64,000 nucleotides of DNA from Geomobilibacter sp964432205 (GCA_964432205.1 CAYSMK010000015.1:59720-123719), one strand, 5' to 3'. Positions 55,057 through 64,000 are shown, numbered from the stretch's first letter. Numbers and translations are program-made. The notes: a model not told the origin generated them from the sequence alone.

Positions 55057-57122
55057 TGAACACGAAAGAACTGTTCCTCGAAATCGGCACCGAAGAGATT
55101 CCGGCCGGCTTTCTTCCCAAGGCGATGGCCGACATGGAAGCGCTCATCAAGAAGGAGCTGGATAACGCCAGGCTCGGCTACGGCGAGATCAGGACCCTGG
55201 CCACCCCGCGTCGCCTGGCCCTCTCGGTCAAGGATATCCCGGCGGTCCAGCCCGATGCGGAGATCACCGCCATGGGGCCGGCGAAAAACATCGCCTTCGG
55301 CCCGGACGGCAAGCCGACCAAGGCTGCCGAAGGGTTTGCCCGGGGCCAGGGGGTCGACGTGGCCTCGCTGCAGCTGATTGCCACCGACAAGGGCGAGTAT
55401 GTGGCCGCCGTCAAGAGAGAGACCGGCCGGCCGACGCCCGATCTCCTTGCCGAGGTCCTGCCGCGCCTCATCGCCAACATCCCGTTCAAGAAGTCCATGC
55501 GCTGGGGGGACTTCGACGTCCGGTTCGCCCGGCCGATCCACTGGATCGTGGCGCTGTTCGACAAGGTCGTGGTGCCGTTCGCGTTCGGCCCGATCGCCAG
55601 CGGCGACATCTCCCGCGGCCACCGGTTCATGGCCAACCAGCAGTTTCCGGTCCGCGACTTCGCCCACTACGTTGAAGAGTGCGAACGCCACTTCGTGATC
55701 GTCGATCCTTCGCTCCGCAAGGAGACCATCCGCCGGGAGATTCATCGGGTGGCCAAGGCCGCCGGTGGCCATCTCCTCCCGGACGAGGGGCTGCTGGACG
55801 AGGTCACCTTCCTGGTCGAGTACCCGAGCGTGGTGCACGGCACCTTCCCGGCCGACTTCCTCAAGGTGCCGAAGGAGGTGCTGATTACCTCCATGCGGAG
55901 CCACCAGCGCTACTTCTCCATCGTCGACGACAATGGGCGGCTGCTCCCCGGCTTCATCACCATCAACAACACCCTGACCGAGGACCCGACCGTGGTGGTG
56001 AAGGGGAACGAGCGGGTGCTCAGGGCGCGGCTCTCCGATGCCCGCTTCTTCTTTGACGAGGACCGGAAGGTCCGGCTGGAAACCCGCGTGGAGTCCCTCA
56101 AATCGGTGGTCTACCAGCAGAAGCTCGGCACTTCCTTCGAGAAGATGGAGCGTTTCCGGGCGCTGGCCGAGGCGCTGGCCGACCGGCTGAACCCGGCGGT
56201 GAAGGCCAAGACCGCCCGCGCCGCCTTCCTCTGCAAGGCCGACCTGGTAAGCGGCATGGTGGGGGAGTTCCCCGAGGTCCAGGGGATCATGGGCAGGGAA
56301 TACGCCCTGCTGGAGGGAGAGGACGCGGAAGTGGCCATTGCCATTGCCGAGCATTATCTCCCCACCCAGGCCGGCGGCGACCTCCCGGCGTCCGACATCG
56401 GCGCCTTCGTCTCCATCGCCGACAAACTGGACACCATCTGCGGCTGCTTCGGCGTCGGCCTGATCCCCACCGGTTCAGCCGATCCCTACGCCCTGCGGCG
56501 CTCGGCCCTGGGGGTCATCAACATCATCCTCGACCGGGAGTACCGGCTCTCCCTGGAAACGCTGGTGGATAGCGCCCTCGGCCTTCTGGCCGCCAAGCTT
56601 ACCCGCCCGGCAGCCGAGGTGAAGTCCGACGTGCTGGAATTCTTCAAAGGACGCTTCGTCAATCTCCTGGCCGACCGTTACCCGACCGACGCCGTAGATG
56701 CGGCTGTTGCCGCCGGTTGCGACGACCTGGTGGACACGACGGCCCGGACCGGCGCCCTGGCCGCCTTCAAGGGGCGCGACGATTTCGAGCCGTTGGCCGT
56801 GGCCTTCAAACGGGTTGGCAACATCGTCAAGGACGGGACCGACGCAGCGGTGCAGGCAGACCTCTTCCAGGACGTCGTTGAAGGGGAACTGCATGCCGCC
56901 TTCCTGGAGGTGCAGGACCGGGTTGCCGCTGCCGTCAGCAGCCGCGACTACGTGGTCGCCCTGGCCGAAATCGCCACCCTGCGCGGCCCGGTTGACCAGT
57001 TCTTCGACAAGGTCATGGTCATGGCCGAAGACGAACAGGTGCGCACTAACCGCCTGGCACTGCTGACCAGCATAGCCAGACTGTTCGGCGGGATAGCAGA
57101 CTTCTCCCGCATCACCACCTGA
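55056..57122 (+). CDS. glyS: Glycyl-tRNA synthetase beta subunit
   Basis: A 688-residue beta subunit that binds tRNA-Gly. The ATG at 55056 overlaps the glyQ stop and has a perfect AAGGAGGTG 6 bases upstream. Family features include LEIGTEEIPAGFLPKAM at the start, the central HD-like part, AFVSIADKLDTICGCFGVG and the C-terminal anticodon-binding domain ending DFSRITT. Length is normal. A strong terminator follows 4 bases after the stop, so glyQS is a two-gene operon. Confidence 0.97.
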
Positions 57123-57126
57123 CACG

Positions 57127-57154
57127 AAAGCCGCCCACCGGGCGGCTTTTTTAT
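57127..57154 (+). terminator. Rho-independent terminator of glyQ-glyS
   Basis: AAAGCCGCCC (57127-57136) and GGGCGGCTTT (57140-57149) form a 10-bp stem with a three-base loop, and the right arm runs into TTTTTTATTT. Confidence 0.92.
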
Positions 57155-57254
57155 TTGCCGGTTTTACCGACAGTAAACCGGCTTGAGCCTCATTAAACAA
57201 GTTTTAATATTTCTAAACGGAGTTCAGCAGCAGTAAATATGAAGGAGGCACATC

Positions 57255-59918
57255 ATGGCAGCGAAGTACGTCTACTTCTTCGGCAACGGTAAAGCCGAAG
57301 GAAACGCGGAGATGAAGAATCTCCTCGGCGGCAAGGGAGCCAACCTGGCGGAAATGACCAGCATCGGTCTGACGGTACCACCCGGCTTCACCATCTCCAC
57401 CGAAGTCTGTACCGAGTTCTACAGGAACGACAGCCAGTATCCGGCCGGGCTCATGGCCGAAGTGGAAACGCACCTGCGGAAGGTCGAGGAGTTGATGGGG
57501 CGCAGATTCGGCGACGCGAAGAACCCGCTCCTGGTCTCGGTCCGCTCCGGCGCCCGGGCATCCATGCCCGGCATGATGGACACGATCCTTAACCTGGGGC
57601 TGAACGATACCACGGTCCAGGGAATCATCGCCCAGAGCGGCGACGAGCGCTTCGCCTACGATGCCTACCGTCGCTTCGTGCAGATGTACTCCGACGTGGT
57701 CATGGGTATGGAAAAGGATATCCTGGAGCACCTGCTGGAGCAGAAAAAGGACGAGAAACAGGTCCATCTCGACACCGACCTGACCGCCGCCGACTGGCGG
57801 GACCTGGTTACCAAGTTCAAGGTAAAGATCAAGGAGACCCTGGGCAAGCCGTTCCCGGACGACCCGCAGGAGCAACTCTGGGGTGCGATCGGCGCTGTGT
57901 TCGGCTCCTGGATGAACCAGCGGGCCATCACCTACCGGCGGTTGAACAACATCCCGGCCGACTGGGGGACCGCAGTCAACGTCCAGTCCATGGTGTTCGG
58001 CAACATGGGGGACGACTGTGCCACCGGCGTAGCCTTCACCCGCGACCCGTCCACCGGCGACAATTACTTCTACGGCGAATACCTGGTGAACGCCCAGGGC
58101 GAGGACGTAGTGGCCGGCATCCGTACCCCGCAGCCGATCAACATCCACCAGAAAAAGCCGGGCGACCTCCCTTCCATGGAGGAGGTGCTCCCGGAATGCT
58201 ACGCCCAGTTGGCAAACATCCGGCAGCTCCTGGAAAAGCATTACAAGGACATGCAGGACATCGAGTTCACCATCGAGAAGGGGAAACTCTTCATGCTCCA
58301 GACGAGGAACGGCAAGCGGACCGCCAATGCGGCCATCAAGATCGCCGTGGATATGGTGCGTGAAGGGCTGATCGATGAGAAGACCGCCGTGCTCCGCGTC
58401 CAGCCGTCCCAGCTCGACCAGCTCCTCCACCCTTCCCTCGATCCGAAGGCGGACAAAACGATCATCGCCAAGGGGCTGCCCGCTTCGCCGGGCGCAGCCA
58501 GCGGGGCCGCCATCTTCACCGCCGACGAAGCAGAGGCAGCGGCCAAGATCGGCAGGAAGGTGATCCTGGTCCGGGTGGAGACCAGCCCGGAGGACATTCA
58601 CGGCATGCACGCCGCCCAGGGGATACTCACAGCCCGCGGCGGGATGACCTCCCACGCGGCGGTCGTGGCCCGCGGCATGGGCAAGTGCTGCGTGGCCGGC
58701 TGCAGCGACATCAAGGTCGACTACGCCAAAGAGACGTTCACCGCCAAGGGTGGTGTGCTGGTGAAGAAGGGGGACATCATCACCCTGGACGGCTCCACCG
58801 GCGAAGTGATGCTGGGCCAGGTGCCGACCGTGCCGCCGCAGTTGACCGGCGACTTCGGCATCCTGATGGGCTGGGTCGACCAGCACCGGAAGCTGAAGGT
58901 CCGGACCAACGCCGATACCCCGAACGATTCCCGGGTGGCGCGTGAATTCGGGGCAGAAGGGATCGGCCTCTGCCGGACCGAGCATATGTTCTTCGAAGCC
59001 GACCGGATCGCCGCAGTCCGGGAGATGATCCTGGCCGAGGAACTGGAGGGCAGGAAAAAGGCGCTGGCCAAGATCCTCCCGATGCAGAAGGGCGACTTCA
59101 TCGGCATCTTCCGGGAGATGAAGGGGCTGCCGGTCACCATCCGCCTCCTCGATCCGCCGCTGCACGAGTTCCTCCCCCAGGAGGACAAGGACATCGACGC
59201 GCTCTCCCGCACCATGGGGGTTTCTGCCCAGCAGCTGAAGCACAAGGTGGAGTTCCTGCACGAGTTCAACCCGATGCTCGGCCACCGGGGGTGCCGCTTG
59301 GGCCTTACCTACCCGGAGATCTACGACATGCAGGTCCAGGCCATCATGGAGGCGGCCTGCGAACTGGTCAAGAACGAAGGGTTCACCATCGTGCCGGAGA
59401 TCATGATCCCGCTCATTGCCACGGTCAGCGAGCTGAAGGTGCTCAGGGCCAATGCCGTTGCAGTCTGTGACGAGGTCATTGCCCGCTATGGCGTCAAGAT
59501 CGAATACCTGATAGGCACCATGATCGAACTGCCGCGGGCTGCCCTCACCGCCGACGAGATCGCCACCGAGGCCGAGTTCTTCTCCTTCGGCACCAACGAC
59601 CTGACCCAGACCACCTTCGGCCTCTCCCGCGACGATGCCGGCAAGTTCCTCCCCTTCTACGTGGAGAACAACCTGCTGCCGGAAGATCCGTTCGTCACGC
59701 TGGACCAGAACGGCGTCGGCAAGCTGGTGAAGATGGCCTGCGAACTGGGCAGGAACACCCGCCAGAACATCAAACTCGGCATCTGCGGCGAGCACGGCGG
59801 TGATCCGGCGTCGGTGATCTTCTGCCACAATGTCGGTCTCGACTATGTCTCCTGCTCACCCTTCCGGGTGCCCATCGCCCGGCTGGCCGCAGCCCATGCG
59901 GTGCTGGCCAAGAACTGA
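57255..59918 (+). CDS. ppdK: Pyruvate, phosphate dikinase
   Basis: An 887-residue enzyme that interconverts pyruvate, ATP and phosphate with phosphoenolpyruvate, AMP and pyrophosphate. The ATG at 57255 has GAAGGAGG upstream. The ATP-binding domain carries LLGGKGANLAEM and FTISTEVC; the swivelling domain has the phospho-His site in GGMTSHAAVVARGMG; the C-terminal PEP-binding barrel ends with SFGTNDLTQTTFGLSRDD and GICGEHGGDPASV, with its catalytic Cys. It supplies PEP for gluconeogenesis from acetate in Geobacter metabolism. It stands alone, bounded by terminators on both sides. Confidence 0.96.
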   Translation: MAAKYVYFFGNGKAEGNAEMKNLLGGKGANLAEMTSIGLTVPPGFTISTEVCTEFYRNDSQYPAGLMAEVETHLRKVEELMGRRFGDAKNPLLVSVRSGARASMPGMMDTILNLGLNDTTVQGIIAQSGDERFAYDAYRRFVQMYSDVVMGMEKDILEHLLEQKKDEKQVHLDTDLTAADWRDLVTKFKVKIKETLGKPFPDDPQEQLWGAIGAVFGSWMNQRAITYRRLNNIPADWGTAVNVQSMVFGNMGDDCATGVAFTRDPSTGDNYFYGEYLVNAQGEDVVAGIRTPQPINIHQKKPGDLPSMEEVLPECYAQLANIRQLLEKHYKDMQDIEFTIEKGKLFMLQTRNGKRTANAAIKIAVDMVREGLIDEKTAVLRVQPSQLDQLLHPSLDPKADKTIIAKGLPASPGAASGAAIFTADEAEAAAKIGRKVILVRVETSPEDIHGMHAAQGILTARGGMTSHAAVVARGMGKCCVAGCSDIKVDYAKETFTAKGGVLVKKGDIITLDGSTGEVMLGQVPTVPPQLTGDFGILMGWVDQHRKLKVRTNADTPNDSRVAREFGAEGIGLCRTEHMFFEADRIAAVREMILAEELEGRKKALAKILPMQKGDFIGIFREMKGLPVTIRLLDPPLHEFLPQEDKDIDALSRTMGVSAQQLKHKVEFLHEFNPMLGHRGCRLGLTYPEIYDMQVQAIMEAACELVKNEGFTIVPEIMIPLIATVSELKVLRANAVAVCDEVIARYGVKIEYLIGTMIELPRAALTADEIATEAEFFSFGTNDLTQTTFGLSRDDAGKFLPFYVENNLLPEDPFVTLDQNGVGKLVKMACELGRNTRQNIKLGICGEHGGDPASVIFCHNVGLDYVSCSPFRVPIARLAAAHAVLAKN

Positions 59919-59925
59919 CCATGCC

Positions 59926-59956
59926 GGGGGAGTGGTGCCACACCACTCCCCCGCTT
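59926..59956 (+). terminator. Hairpin terminator after ppdK
   Basis: GGGGGAGTGGTG (59926-59937) and CACCACTCCCCC (59941-59952) form a perfect 12-bp stem with a three-base loop. The T-run after it is short (GCTTTCG), so termination may be partial. Confidence 0.7.
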
Positions 59957-60024
59957 TCGTCATCAGGTTCTTTCCAACCCTCCCATGTAGCCAGCACTCC
60001 CCGAATGATGTAAGATGTGATCGT

Positions 60025-60813
60025 ATGAAAAACATCATCACGTTGATACTGACCCTTTTCCTTCTCGCCGGCTGCGGTAGCGACTTCCAGTGGCTGCCGG
60101 AAAACCAGCCGATCCCCCCCACGCCGCCGACACCGGCCGGCACCGTCAAGAAGACCATCCCCTTTCCGGCCGGGATCAGTTGGGTCATCGACGTCGCCTC
60201 GGACAGAACCGGCGCGACCCTCTGGCTCCTCGTGAGCCCCAACAGCACGTCAGCGGCAACGGCACTGGTCCAGGTCAGTACCTCCACCGGCCAAGTCGTA
60301 AACACGCTCCCCGCAAACAGCTGGCCGGTATTCCTCAATCAGAGCAGCTCGCTCGCCTTCGACGGTCAGCGGTTCTGGGCCACCAGCTTCGGCGCGGCCC
60401 CCAAGAACTTCATCTACGAACTGGACGGAACGGCCCGGATCATCGCCACCTTTGAATGTCCCGCCACCACCACCGGCTTCTGCCAGGGGCTGGCCTGGGA
60501 TGGTGCCACCTTCTGGACCGCCGGCTCCGACAACGCCACCCTCACCAAGTTCCAGATAGTCGGGACCGCTCCTCCCATTTCACAAAACTACAACAACCTC
60601 TGGGATACGTCCGGGGTGACGGATGTCGCCTTCGATGCCGGCACGAAACAGGTCCTTGTCACGAAAAACCAGCTCCTTTTCTTTTCCCCCCCACAGGCGA
60701 TCGTTGCTGCGAAACAGACCCTTCCCCAGACGGGAGCAGGTGACTGGGACGGGAGCCTCCTCTGGGTGATCGACAACACGAACCGGAAGATCCTGGGAAT
60801 GACCATCAGATAG
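60025..60813 (+). CDS. Lipoprotein with probable beta-propeller fold
   Basis: A 262-residue protein. The ATG at 60025 begins a lipoprotein signal (MKNIITLILTLFLLAGCGSD) with the lipobox LAGC at residues 14-17. A Pro-rich spacer (PPTPPTPAGT) is followed by repeated short strands with Trp and Asp at regular intervals (ISWVIDVAS, LAWDGATFWTAG, WDGSLLWVIDNTNRKILG), like the blades of an NHL or SMP-30-type propeller. It is probably anchored in a membrane facing the periplasm. The frame extends upstream to 59830, but that part overlaps ppdK and its terminator. Confidence 0.7.
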   Translation: MKNIITLILTLFLLAGCGSDFQWLPENQPIPPTPPTPAGTVKKTIPFPAGISWVIDVASDRTGATLWLLVSPNSTSAATALVQVSTSTGQVVNTLPANSWPVFLNQSSSLAFDGQRFWATSFGAAPKNFIYELDGTARIIATFECPATTTGFCQGLAWDGATFWTAGSDNATLTKFQIVGTAPPISQNYNNLWDTSGVTDVAFDAGTKQVLVTKNQLLFFSPPQAIVAAKQTLPQTGAGDWDGSLLWVIDNTNRKILGMTIR

Positions 60814-60870
60814 ACCTGACCTATGCTATTGCTCCACTGTGCCCGTCCTGCAAACCGGGAAAAAATCGAC

Positions 60871-60899
60871 TTGACACGTTAAATCGTGATGGTTAAATT
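60871..60899 (+). promoter_or_regulatory. Sigma-70-type promoter of the cold-shock gene
   Basis: TTGACA (60871-60876) and TAAATT (60894-60899) are separated by exactly 17 bases, leaving a leader of about 65 bases before the ATG at 60971. Confidence 0.6.
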
Positions 60900-60970
60900 T
60901 TGCTTATCATTCGGGCTCCGGGGACGGCCCACGGCTCACAGCAGGCTAACGGCAACAGGAGGGTGCAGTA

Positions 60971-61171
60971 ATGGCTAACGGCGTGGTGAAATGGTTCAAC
61001 GATCGGAAGGGGTTTGGCTTCATCGAGCAGGAGGGGGGCGACGATATCTTTGTCCATTTCTCCTCTATCCAGGGGGATGGGTTCAAATCTCTGGCTGAAG
61101 GCCAGCCGGTGAGTTTCGAGGTCGTCAAGGGGAACAAGGGGCTGCAGGCTGCCAACGTCACCAAGCGGTGA
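60971..61171 (+). CDS. Cold-shock family single-stranded nucleic-acid-binding protein
   Basis: A 66-residue CspA-type OB-fold protein. RNP1 is KGFGFIE and RNP2 is DIFVHFS; the N-terminal VVKWFNDRKGF is typical. AGGAGGG sits 6 bases before the ATG at 60971. These proteins melt RNA structure and act as RNA chaperones, in the cold or in general growth. It has its own promoter and terminator. Confidence 0.95.
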   Translation: MANGVVKWFNDRKGFGFIEQEGGDDIFVHFSSIQGDGFKSLAEGQPVSFEVVKGNKGLQAANVTKR

Positions 61172-61190
61172 CGGACAGCCGCTGAATCGA

Positions 61191-61223
61191 AAAGCCCCGG
61201 AGAACCGCTCCGGGGCTTTTTTT
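61191..61223 (+). terminator. Rho-independent terminator of the cold-shock gene
   Basis: AAAGCCCCGGAG pairs with CTCCGGGGCTTT around a short loop and is followed by TTTTT. The next gene starts only 15 bases later. Confidence 0.92.
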
Positions 61224-61237
61224 GTAAAGGAGAAAAA

Positions 61238-61456
61238 ATGACGCATCGCCTGACAGCTGCACTACTGTTCGCACTCTGCCTTGCTGCCGCCGGTTGCAGC
61301 GGCGACAAGGGAAAGGAACTCTTCGAGACTGCCCAGTTCGAGGAGAAGCAGAACAACCGTGAGCACGCCACGAAGCTCTACGAGGAAATCGTCCGGAAGC
61401 ACCCGGACAGCCCGCTGGCCGCCAAGGCCAAGGAGCGGCTGCAAGCATTGAAGTAA
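61238..61456 (+). CDS. Small lipoprotein with one TPR-like helix pair
   Basis: A 72-residue protein starting at an ATG with AAAGGAG upstream. The signal ends in a lipobox (LAAAGC, Cys20). The mature part (ELFETAQFEEKQNNREHATKLYEEIVRKHPDSPLAAKAKERL) is a single tetratricopeptide-like helix pair. It probably sits on the periplasmic side of a membrane as an adaptor. It follows the cold-shock terminator closely and may depend on read-through. Confidence 0.75.
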   Translation: MTHRLTAALLFALCLAAAGCSGDKGKELFETAQFEEKQNNREHATKLYEEIVRKHPDSPLAAKAKERLQALK

Positions 61457-61519
61457 AAAGCGCTCGGGGCTCAGGGCTCGGGGTTCGGACAGGCCTTTTT
61501 TCTCAGCCCCGAGCGCTTT
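61457..61519. repeat. Perfect 15-bp hairpin built from the gggctcg repeat
   Basis: AAAGCGCTCGGGGCT (61457-61471) is the exact complement of AGCCCCGAGCGCTTT (61505-61519). The loop holds more gggctcg units and a T-run. The left arm begins at the stop codon of the small lipoprotein, so it can act as its terminator. It belongs to the same repeat family as 610-634. Confidence 0.8.
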
Positions 61520-61520
61520 A

Positions 61521-61619
61521 TCACCTCACCAGCTTCGACAGTTTCTCGACCTTCTCGGACCCCGAAGCCGCCTGTGCGGCGCCCATCATTCCCGCTGCTG
61601 CGCCTTGGACGATTCCCTG
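61521..61619 (-). pseudogene. C-terminal remnant of a lost gene
   Basis: On the minus strand an open stretch reads LLSDQGIVQGAAAGMMGAA then QAASGSEKVEKLSKLVR and stops at 61521-61523. It has a natural protein-like composition (Gly/Ala-rich turn, then a charged helix), but there is no start codon with a ribosome site and the upstream region is A+T-rich and non-coding. It looks like the tail of a deleted gene. A small unrelated frame cannot be excluded. Confidence 0.35.
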
Positions 61620-61634
61620 GTCTGAAAGCAATTT

Positions 61635-61657
61635 ATGATGTACAATTCTGACATCAT
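61635..61657 (+). promoter_or_regulatory. Operator-like dyad upstream of the MazEF-like pair
   Basis: ATGATGT at 61635-61641 and ACATCAT at 61651-61657 are perfect inverted repeats, 24 bases before the antitoxin start. This is the usual place for an antitoxin to bind and repress its own operon. Confidence 0.5.
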
Positions 61658-61681
61658 GACATTGATAGTGAGGTAACAATC

Positions 61682-61927
61682 ATGAAGAGCAACGTTGCCT
61701 GCACCCTTCGCCTCGAAGAGGAGCTCTACACCCGGGTTAAGGAGGTCGCAAGGGCGCACCACACGTCTTTTACCGCCTTCGTCCAGGGCGTCCTGGCTGA
61801 CGCACTGAAGAGGGAGGAGCAGAAGGCGCTGTACGATGCCTTCACCCTGGCCGGAGAGGTCCGGGAGGAGGCCGATGTGGAGTTCGCCGCGTCCGCCCAG
61901 CGGGAAGTGGTGGAGCGTCATGAGTAG
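61682..61927 (+). CDS. Ribbon-helix-helix antitoxin (MazE-like role)
   Basis: An 81-residue protein with an ATG at 61682. The N-terminus VACTLRLEEELYTRVKEVARAHHTSFTAFVQGVLADAL fits a ribbon-helix-helix DNA-binding domain (short strand, two helices). The acidic C-terminal half (AGEVREEADVEFAASAQREV) would wrap the toxin. It overlaps the toxin gene by 8 bases and probably represses the pair through the dyad just upstream. Confidence 0.82.
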   Translation: MKSNVACTLRLEEELYTRVKEVARAHHTSFTAFVQGVLADALKREEQKALYDAFTLAGEVREEADVEFAASAQREVVERHE

Positions 61928-62273
61928 ACAGCCGAAACGGGGGGAAATCTGGCTTCTCGACTGGTCGCCCGCCCGCGGCTCCGAGCAGGCGGGATTCCGG
62001 CCGGCCCTGGTGATCCAGACCGATGCCGCGAACGCAAACCCCGCCTATCCCAACACCATCGTCCTGGCCATCAGTACCAAGGGAAAACCGGTCCCGTTCC
62101 ATGTGGCCCTAAAGCCCGGCCGGGGAAACGGCCTCAGCGAGCCCTCCTTTGTCAAGTGCGAGCAGGTGCTGACCGTGGCCAAAGAGCGGCTGGTGCGGAG
62201 GCTCGGGGCCATCCAGCCGGAACAACTCCGGCAGGTGAGCCGGGCGGTGCGGCTGGTGATGGAATTGGAATGA
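61920..62273 (+). CDS. MazF/PemK-family endoribonuclease toxin
   Basis: A 117-residue toxin of the MazF/PemK type, sequence-specific mRNA interferases. Family features are KRGEIWLLDWSPARGSEQ at the start, RPALVIQTD, NTIVLAISTK, PSFVKCEQVLTVAKERL and a C-terminal helix. The ATG at 61920 lies within the end of the antitoxin gene. Frames running upstream to 61836 are shadows of the antitoxin. Confidence 0.9.
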   Translation: MSRQPKRGEIWLLDWSPARGSEQAGFRPALVIQTDAANANPAYPNTIVLAISTKGKPVPFHVALKPGRGNGLSEPSFVKCEQVLTVAKERLVRRLGAIQPEQLRQVSRAVRLVMELE

Positions 62274-62283
62274 GGGGGAGGGA

Positions 62284-62454
62284 ATGAGCAAGAGGATAAA
62301 GGGCATTCTGAGGAATGACGCCTACTTCAATACGGATCCTGCTGATCCGCGCAACTGGGAAGAACGGTCCTATCTGGTCGAGATCAGGAACAGGCACCTG
62401 CTGGCCCCTGACACAAGGCCAATTTCCGAAACCAGGATTTCGGACACCAGATAA
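62284..62454 (+). CDS. Possible 56-residue protein after the toxin gene
   Basis: The ATG at 62284 has GAGGGGGAGGG upstream and starts a 56-codon frame (MSKRIKGILRNDAYFNTD, then ADPRNWEERSYLVEIRNRH) with natural-looking composition. It ends abruptly in ETRISDTR, and an overlapping frame from 62315 to 62788 continues on, so it could be a frameshifted remnant. No family recognised. From 62455 to 62983 I see no convincing gene. Confidence 0.35.
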   Translation: MSKRIKGILRNDAYFNTDPADPRNWEERSYLVEIRNRHLLAPDTRPISETRISDTR

Positions 62455-62578
62455 CGAAGAGGGGCGCCACCCTATCTTTCTCCTCGCCAGGAACGGAAAC
62501 TGGGAGTACCTTCTGTCCCTGTCAAGCGTGGGAGACAACGTCACCGGAAACGCCTTGACCTGCAGTCACATCAAGAAT

Positions 62579-62637
62579 GACACTTCCCGTATTTCGCTAG
62601 ATCACTTTAGACTCATCGCGTCAATACGGGGAGTGTC
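62579..62637. repeat. REP-like hairpin
   Basis: GACACTTCCCGTATT (62579-62593) and AATACGGGGAGTGTC (62623-62637) pair at 14 of 15 positions around a 29-base loop. The GGGGAGTGTCCC character resembles bacterial REP elements. It sits in the otherwise empty 530-base stretch before the transposase remnant. Confidence 0.6.
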
Positions 62638-62983
62638 CCCAATTACCCATCGTGATTGCTGCTCATGTCAGGAGGCCTTCCATATTTCGCCGTCAAGCGC
62701 CAGCAAACATCTCAGGCCAACAATGTTTTTAGCTGTCAAATCGCCCACCTTTGACTTATCGTCTGATGATAACGGCACAGTAAGCTGACTGGTTCAGCAA
62801 TTTGCTTTTATCTGGTTCTTTGTAGAGTTATCATCTCGCTTCACTAGTGTCCCAACGTTGATGCCGATGCGAGGCGTAACCTCTTGTATTGCCTAAGAGA
62901 AATCGGACTAATGCCATTTAACGACTTGAAAATTATTCAGAACCTCAGCAATCCTCGTGCAGTCATGCATGGGGGGTGCAACT

Positions 62984-63985
62984 ATGTAAGCCGGAAAACT
63001 GGTTTTCTCTCAGGTGATGGGGCATCTTCCGCTCCATGTCTTCCACCAATGCGTAGATCGCTACAACGGCGACTTCAAAGTCAAAGAGTTCACGTGCCTC
63101 GACCAGTACCTATGCATGGCCTTTGCTCAGCTGACGTACCGCGAAAGTTTGAGGGATATCGAAGCCTGCCTGCGTGCCCAGAAGAGCAAGCTGTATCACA
63201 TGGGGATTCGCAGTGCTGTATGCCGCAATACGCTGGCCAACGCGAACAAGGTCCGCGACTGGCGAATTTACGCCGACCTTGCGCAGTCGCTGATCCACAC
63301 TGCTCGCAAACTTTATCTGAACGACAGTTTCGGACTGGAACTGGACGGTACCGTCTACGCATTGGATGCCACGACTATCGATCTGTGCCTCTCCGTGTTC
63401 CCCTGGGCCAATTTCAGAAAGACCAAGGGAGCGGTAAAGCTCCACACTCTGCTGGATTTGCGCGGGAATATTCCGACCTTTATCTACATTTCCGACGGCA
63501 AACTGCACGAGGTCAACACTCTCGACCTCGTTCCCATCGAACCGGGTGCCTTTTACATCATGGATCGGGGATATCTGGACTTTCAACGTCTTTACCCTTT
63601 CACGCATGGTGGTGCCTTTTTCGTGATCCGGGCCAAGTCGAATCTGAAGTGTCGCCGGATATACTCACACCCTGTGGACCGAGCAACTGGGGTGCTCTGC
63701 GACCAGTCGGTACTGCTAACCGGATACTATCAGGCAAAGCATTACCCGGAGAAGTTGCGCCGAGTGAAGTACTACGATACTACAACAGAGAAGACGCTGG
63801 TGTTTCTGACGAACAATTTCGCACTTCCGGCTTTGACTATCGCCGACCTGTACCGCTGCCGATGGCAGGTGGAACTGTTCTTCAAATGGATCAAGCAGAA
63901 CCTGAGGATCAAGACGTTCTACGGAACTTCGGAAAATGCCGTCAAACAGGAGTTTAAGGATAAGCCCCTCAGTCTCGCCAAATAG
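62984..63985 (+). pseudogene. Broken IS4-family transposase
   Basis: The reading frame has the DDE residues of IS4 transposases: Asp in ALDATTIDLC, Asp in IMDRGYLDF and Glu in the YxxRWQVELFFKWIK signature, plus MAFAQLTYRESLRDIE near the start. It is damaged at both ends. The natural ATG (62984-62986, behind GGGGGGTG) is followed at once by TAA, and the frame only reopens for use at GTG 63011 or ATG 63014, giving 323 residues. After TFYGTSENAV the usual C-terminal segment of about 70 residues is replaced by QEFKDKPLSLAK. Terminal inverted repeats were not found. Activity is unlikely unless supplied in trans. Confidence 0.8.
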
Positions 63986-64000
63986 TCAAGAATATCAAAC

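Noticed and set aside
57213..59828. Minus-strand frame of 871 codons opposite ppdK
   Set aside because: Composition is His/Leu/Val/Gly-rich antisense of a clear PPDK; no start site and no recognisable domain.
62315..62788. 157-codon frame after the toxin gene
   Set aside because: It starts without a ribosome site inside the better-supported 56-codon frame and runs through a REP-like hairpin; composition is Ser/Cys/His-rich and not protein-like.

Overview
The window looks like a chromosome segment from a Geobacter-type bacterium (Geobacterales, Desulfobacterota). The evidence is the moderately high G+C, the very large multihaem c-type cytochromes rich in CX2CH and CX4CH haem motifs, several -24/-12 (sigma-54) promoter sequences, and ordinary housekeeping neighbours (glyQ-glyS-ppdK, hflX, phoB-phoR, fabI, mutM). 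The genus is inferred from gene content, not proven.

Layout. Positions 1-9400 are core genes: the start of a membrane glycosyltransferase/TPR-type protein, a small membrane protein, a GAF-GAF-HD-GYP signalling protein, fabI, hflX, the phoB-phoR pair, and an unrecognised membrane-anchored protein. Positions 9472-45039 are the highlight: about 35 kb, all read from the minus strand, holding two tandem copies of a three-gene operon of giant secreted multihaem cytochromes. In transcription order, copy B is 1B (44054-37398), 2B (37354-33023) and 3B (32969-27120). Copy A is 1A (26437-19802), 2A (19754-15444) and 3A (15390-9604). By hand count the haem-binding motifs are 56, 35 and 47 in copy B and 56, 35 and 45 in copy A, 274 in all (192 CX2CH, 72 CX4CH, 10 CX3CH). 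Each copy ends in a rho-independent terminator and is preceded by a sigma-54-like promoter. Copy B also has two small genes upstream in the same direction.

Positions 45073-53992 carry a B12-binding radical SAM protein, a LuxE-family acyl-protein synthetase behind a very good sigma-54 promoter, an orphan CheB, a small Zn-ribbon protein, mutM, an ABC-F ATPase and a ParDE-like toxin-antitoxin pair. Positions 54054-61456 are glyQ-glyS, ppdK, a lipoprotein, a cold-shock protein and a small lipoprotein. Positions 61457-64000 are accessory: a perfect 15-bp hairpin, a gene remnant, a MazEF-like pair, REP-like hairpins and a broken IS4-family transposase.

How it works together. The six cytochromes would be exported through Sec, haem-loaded by the c-type maturation system in the periplasm, and probably placed at or beyond the outer membrane as long electron wires or electron stores. 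No porin or inner-membrane quinol oxidase lies in the window, so electrons must come from partners encoded elsewhere. The paralogous genes keep the same motif order. The middle gene of each operon looks like a fusion of a gene-3-type N-terminus with a gene-1-type C-terminus. Perfect internal DNA repeats spaced exactly 12 haems apart suggest these proteins grow and shrink in 12-haem steps.
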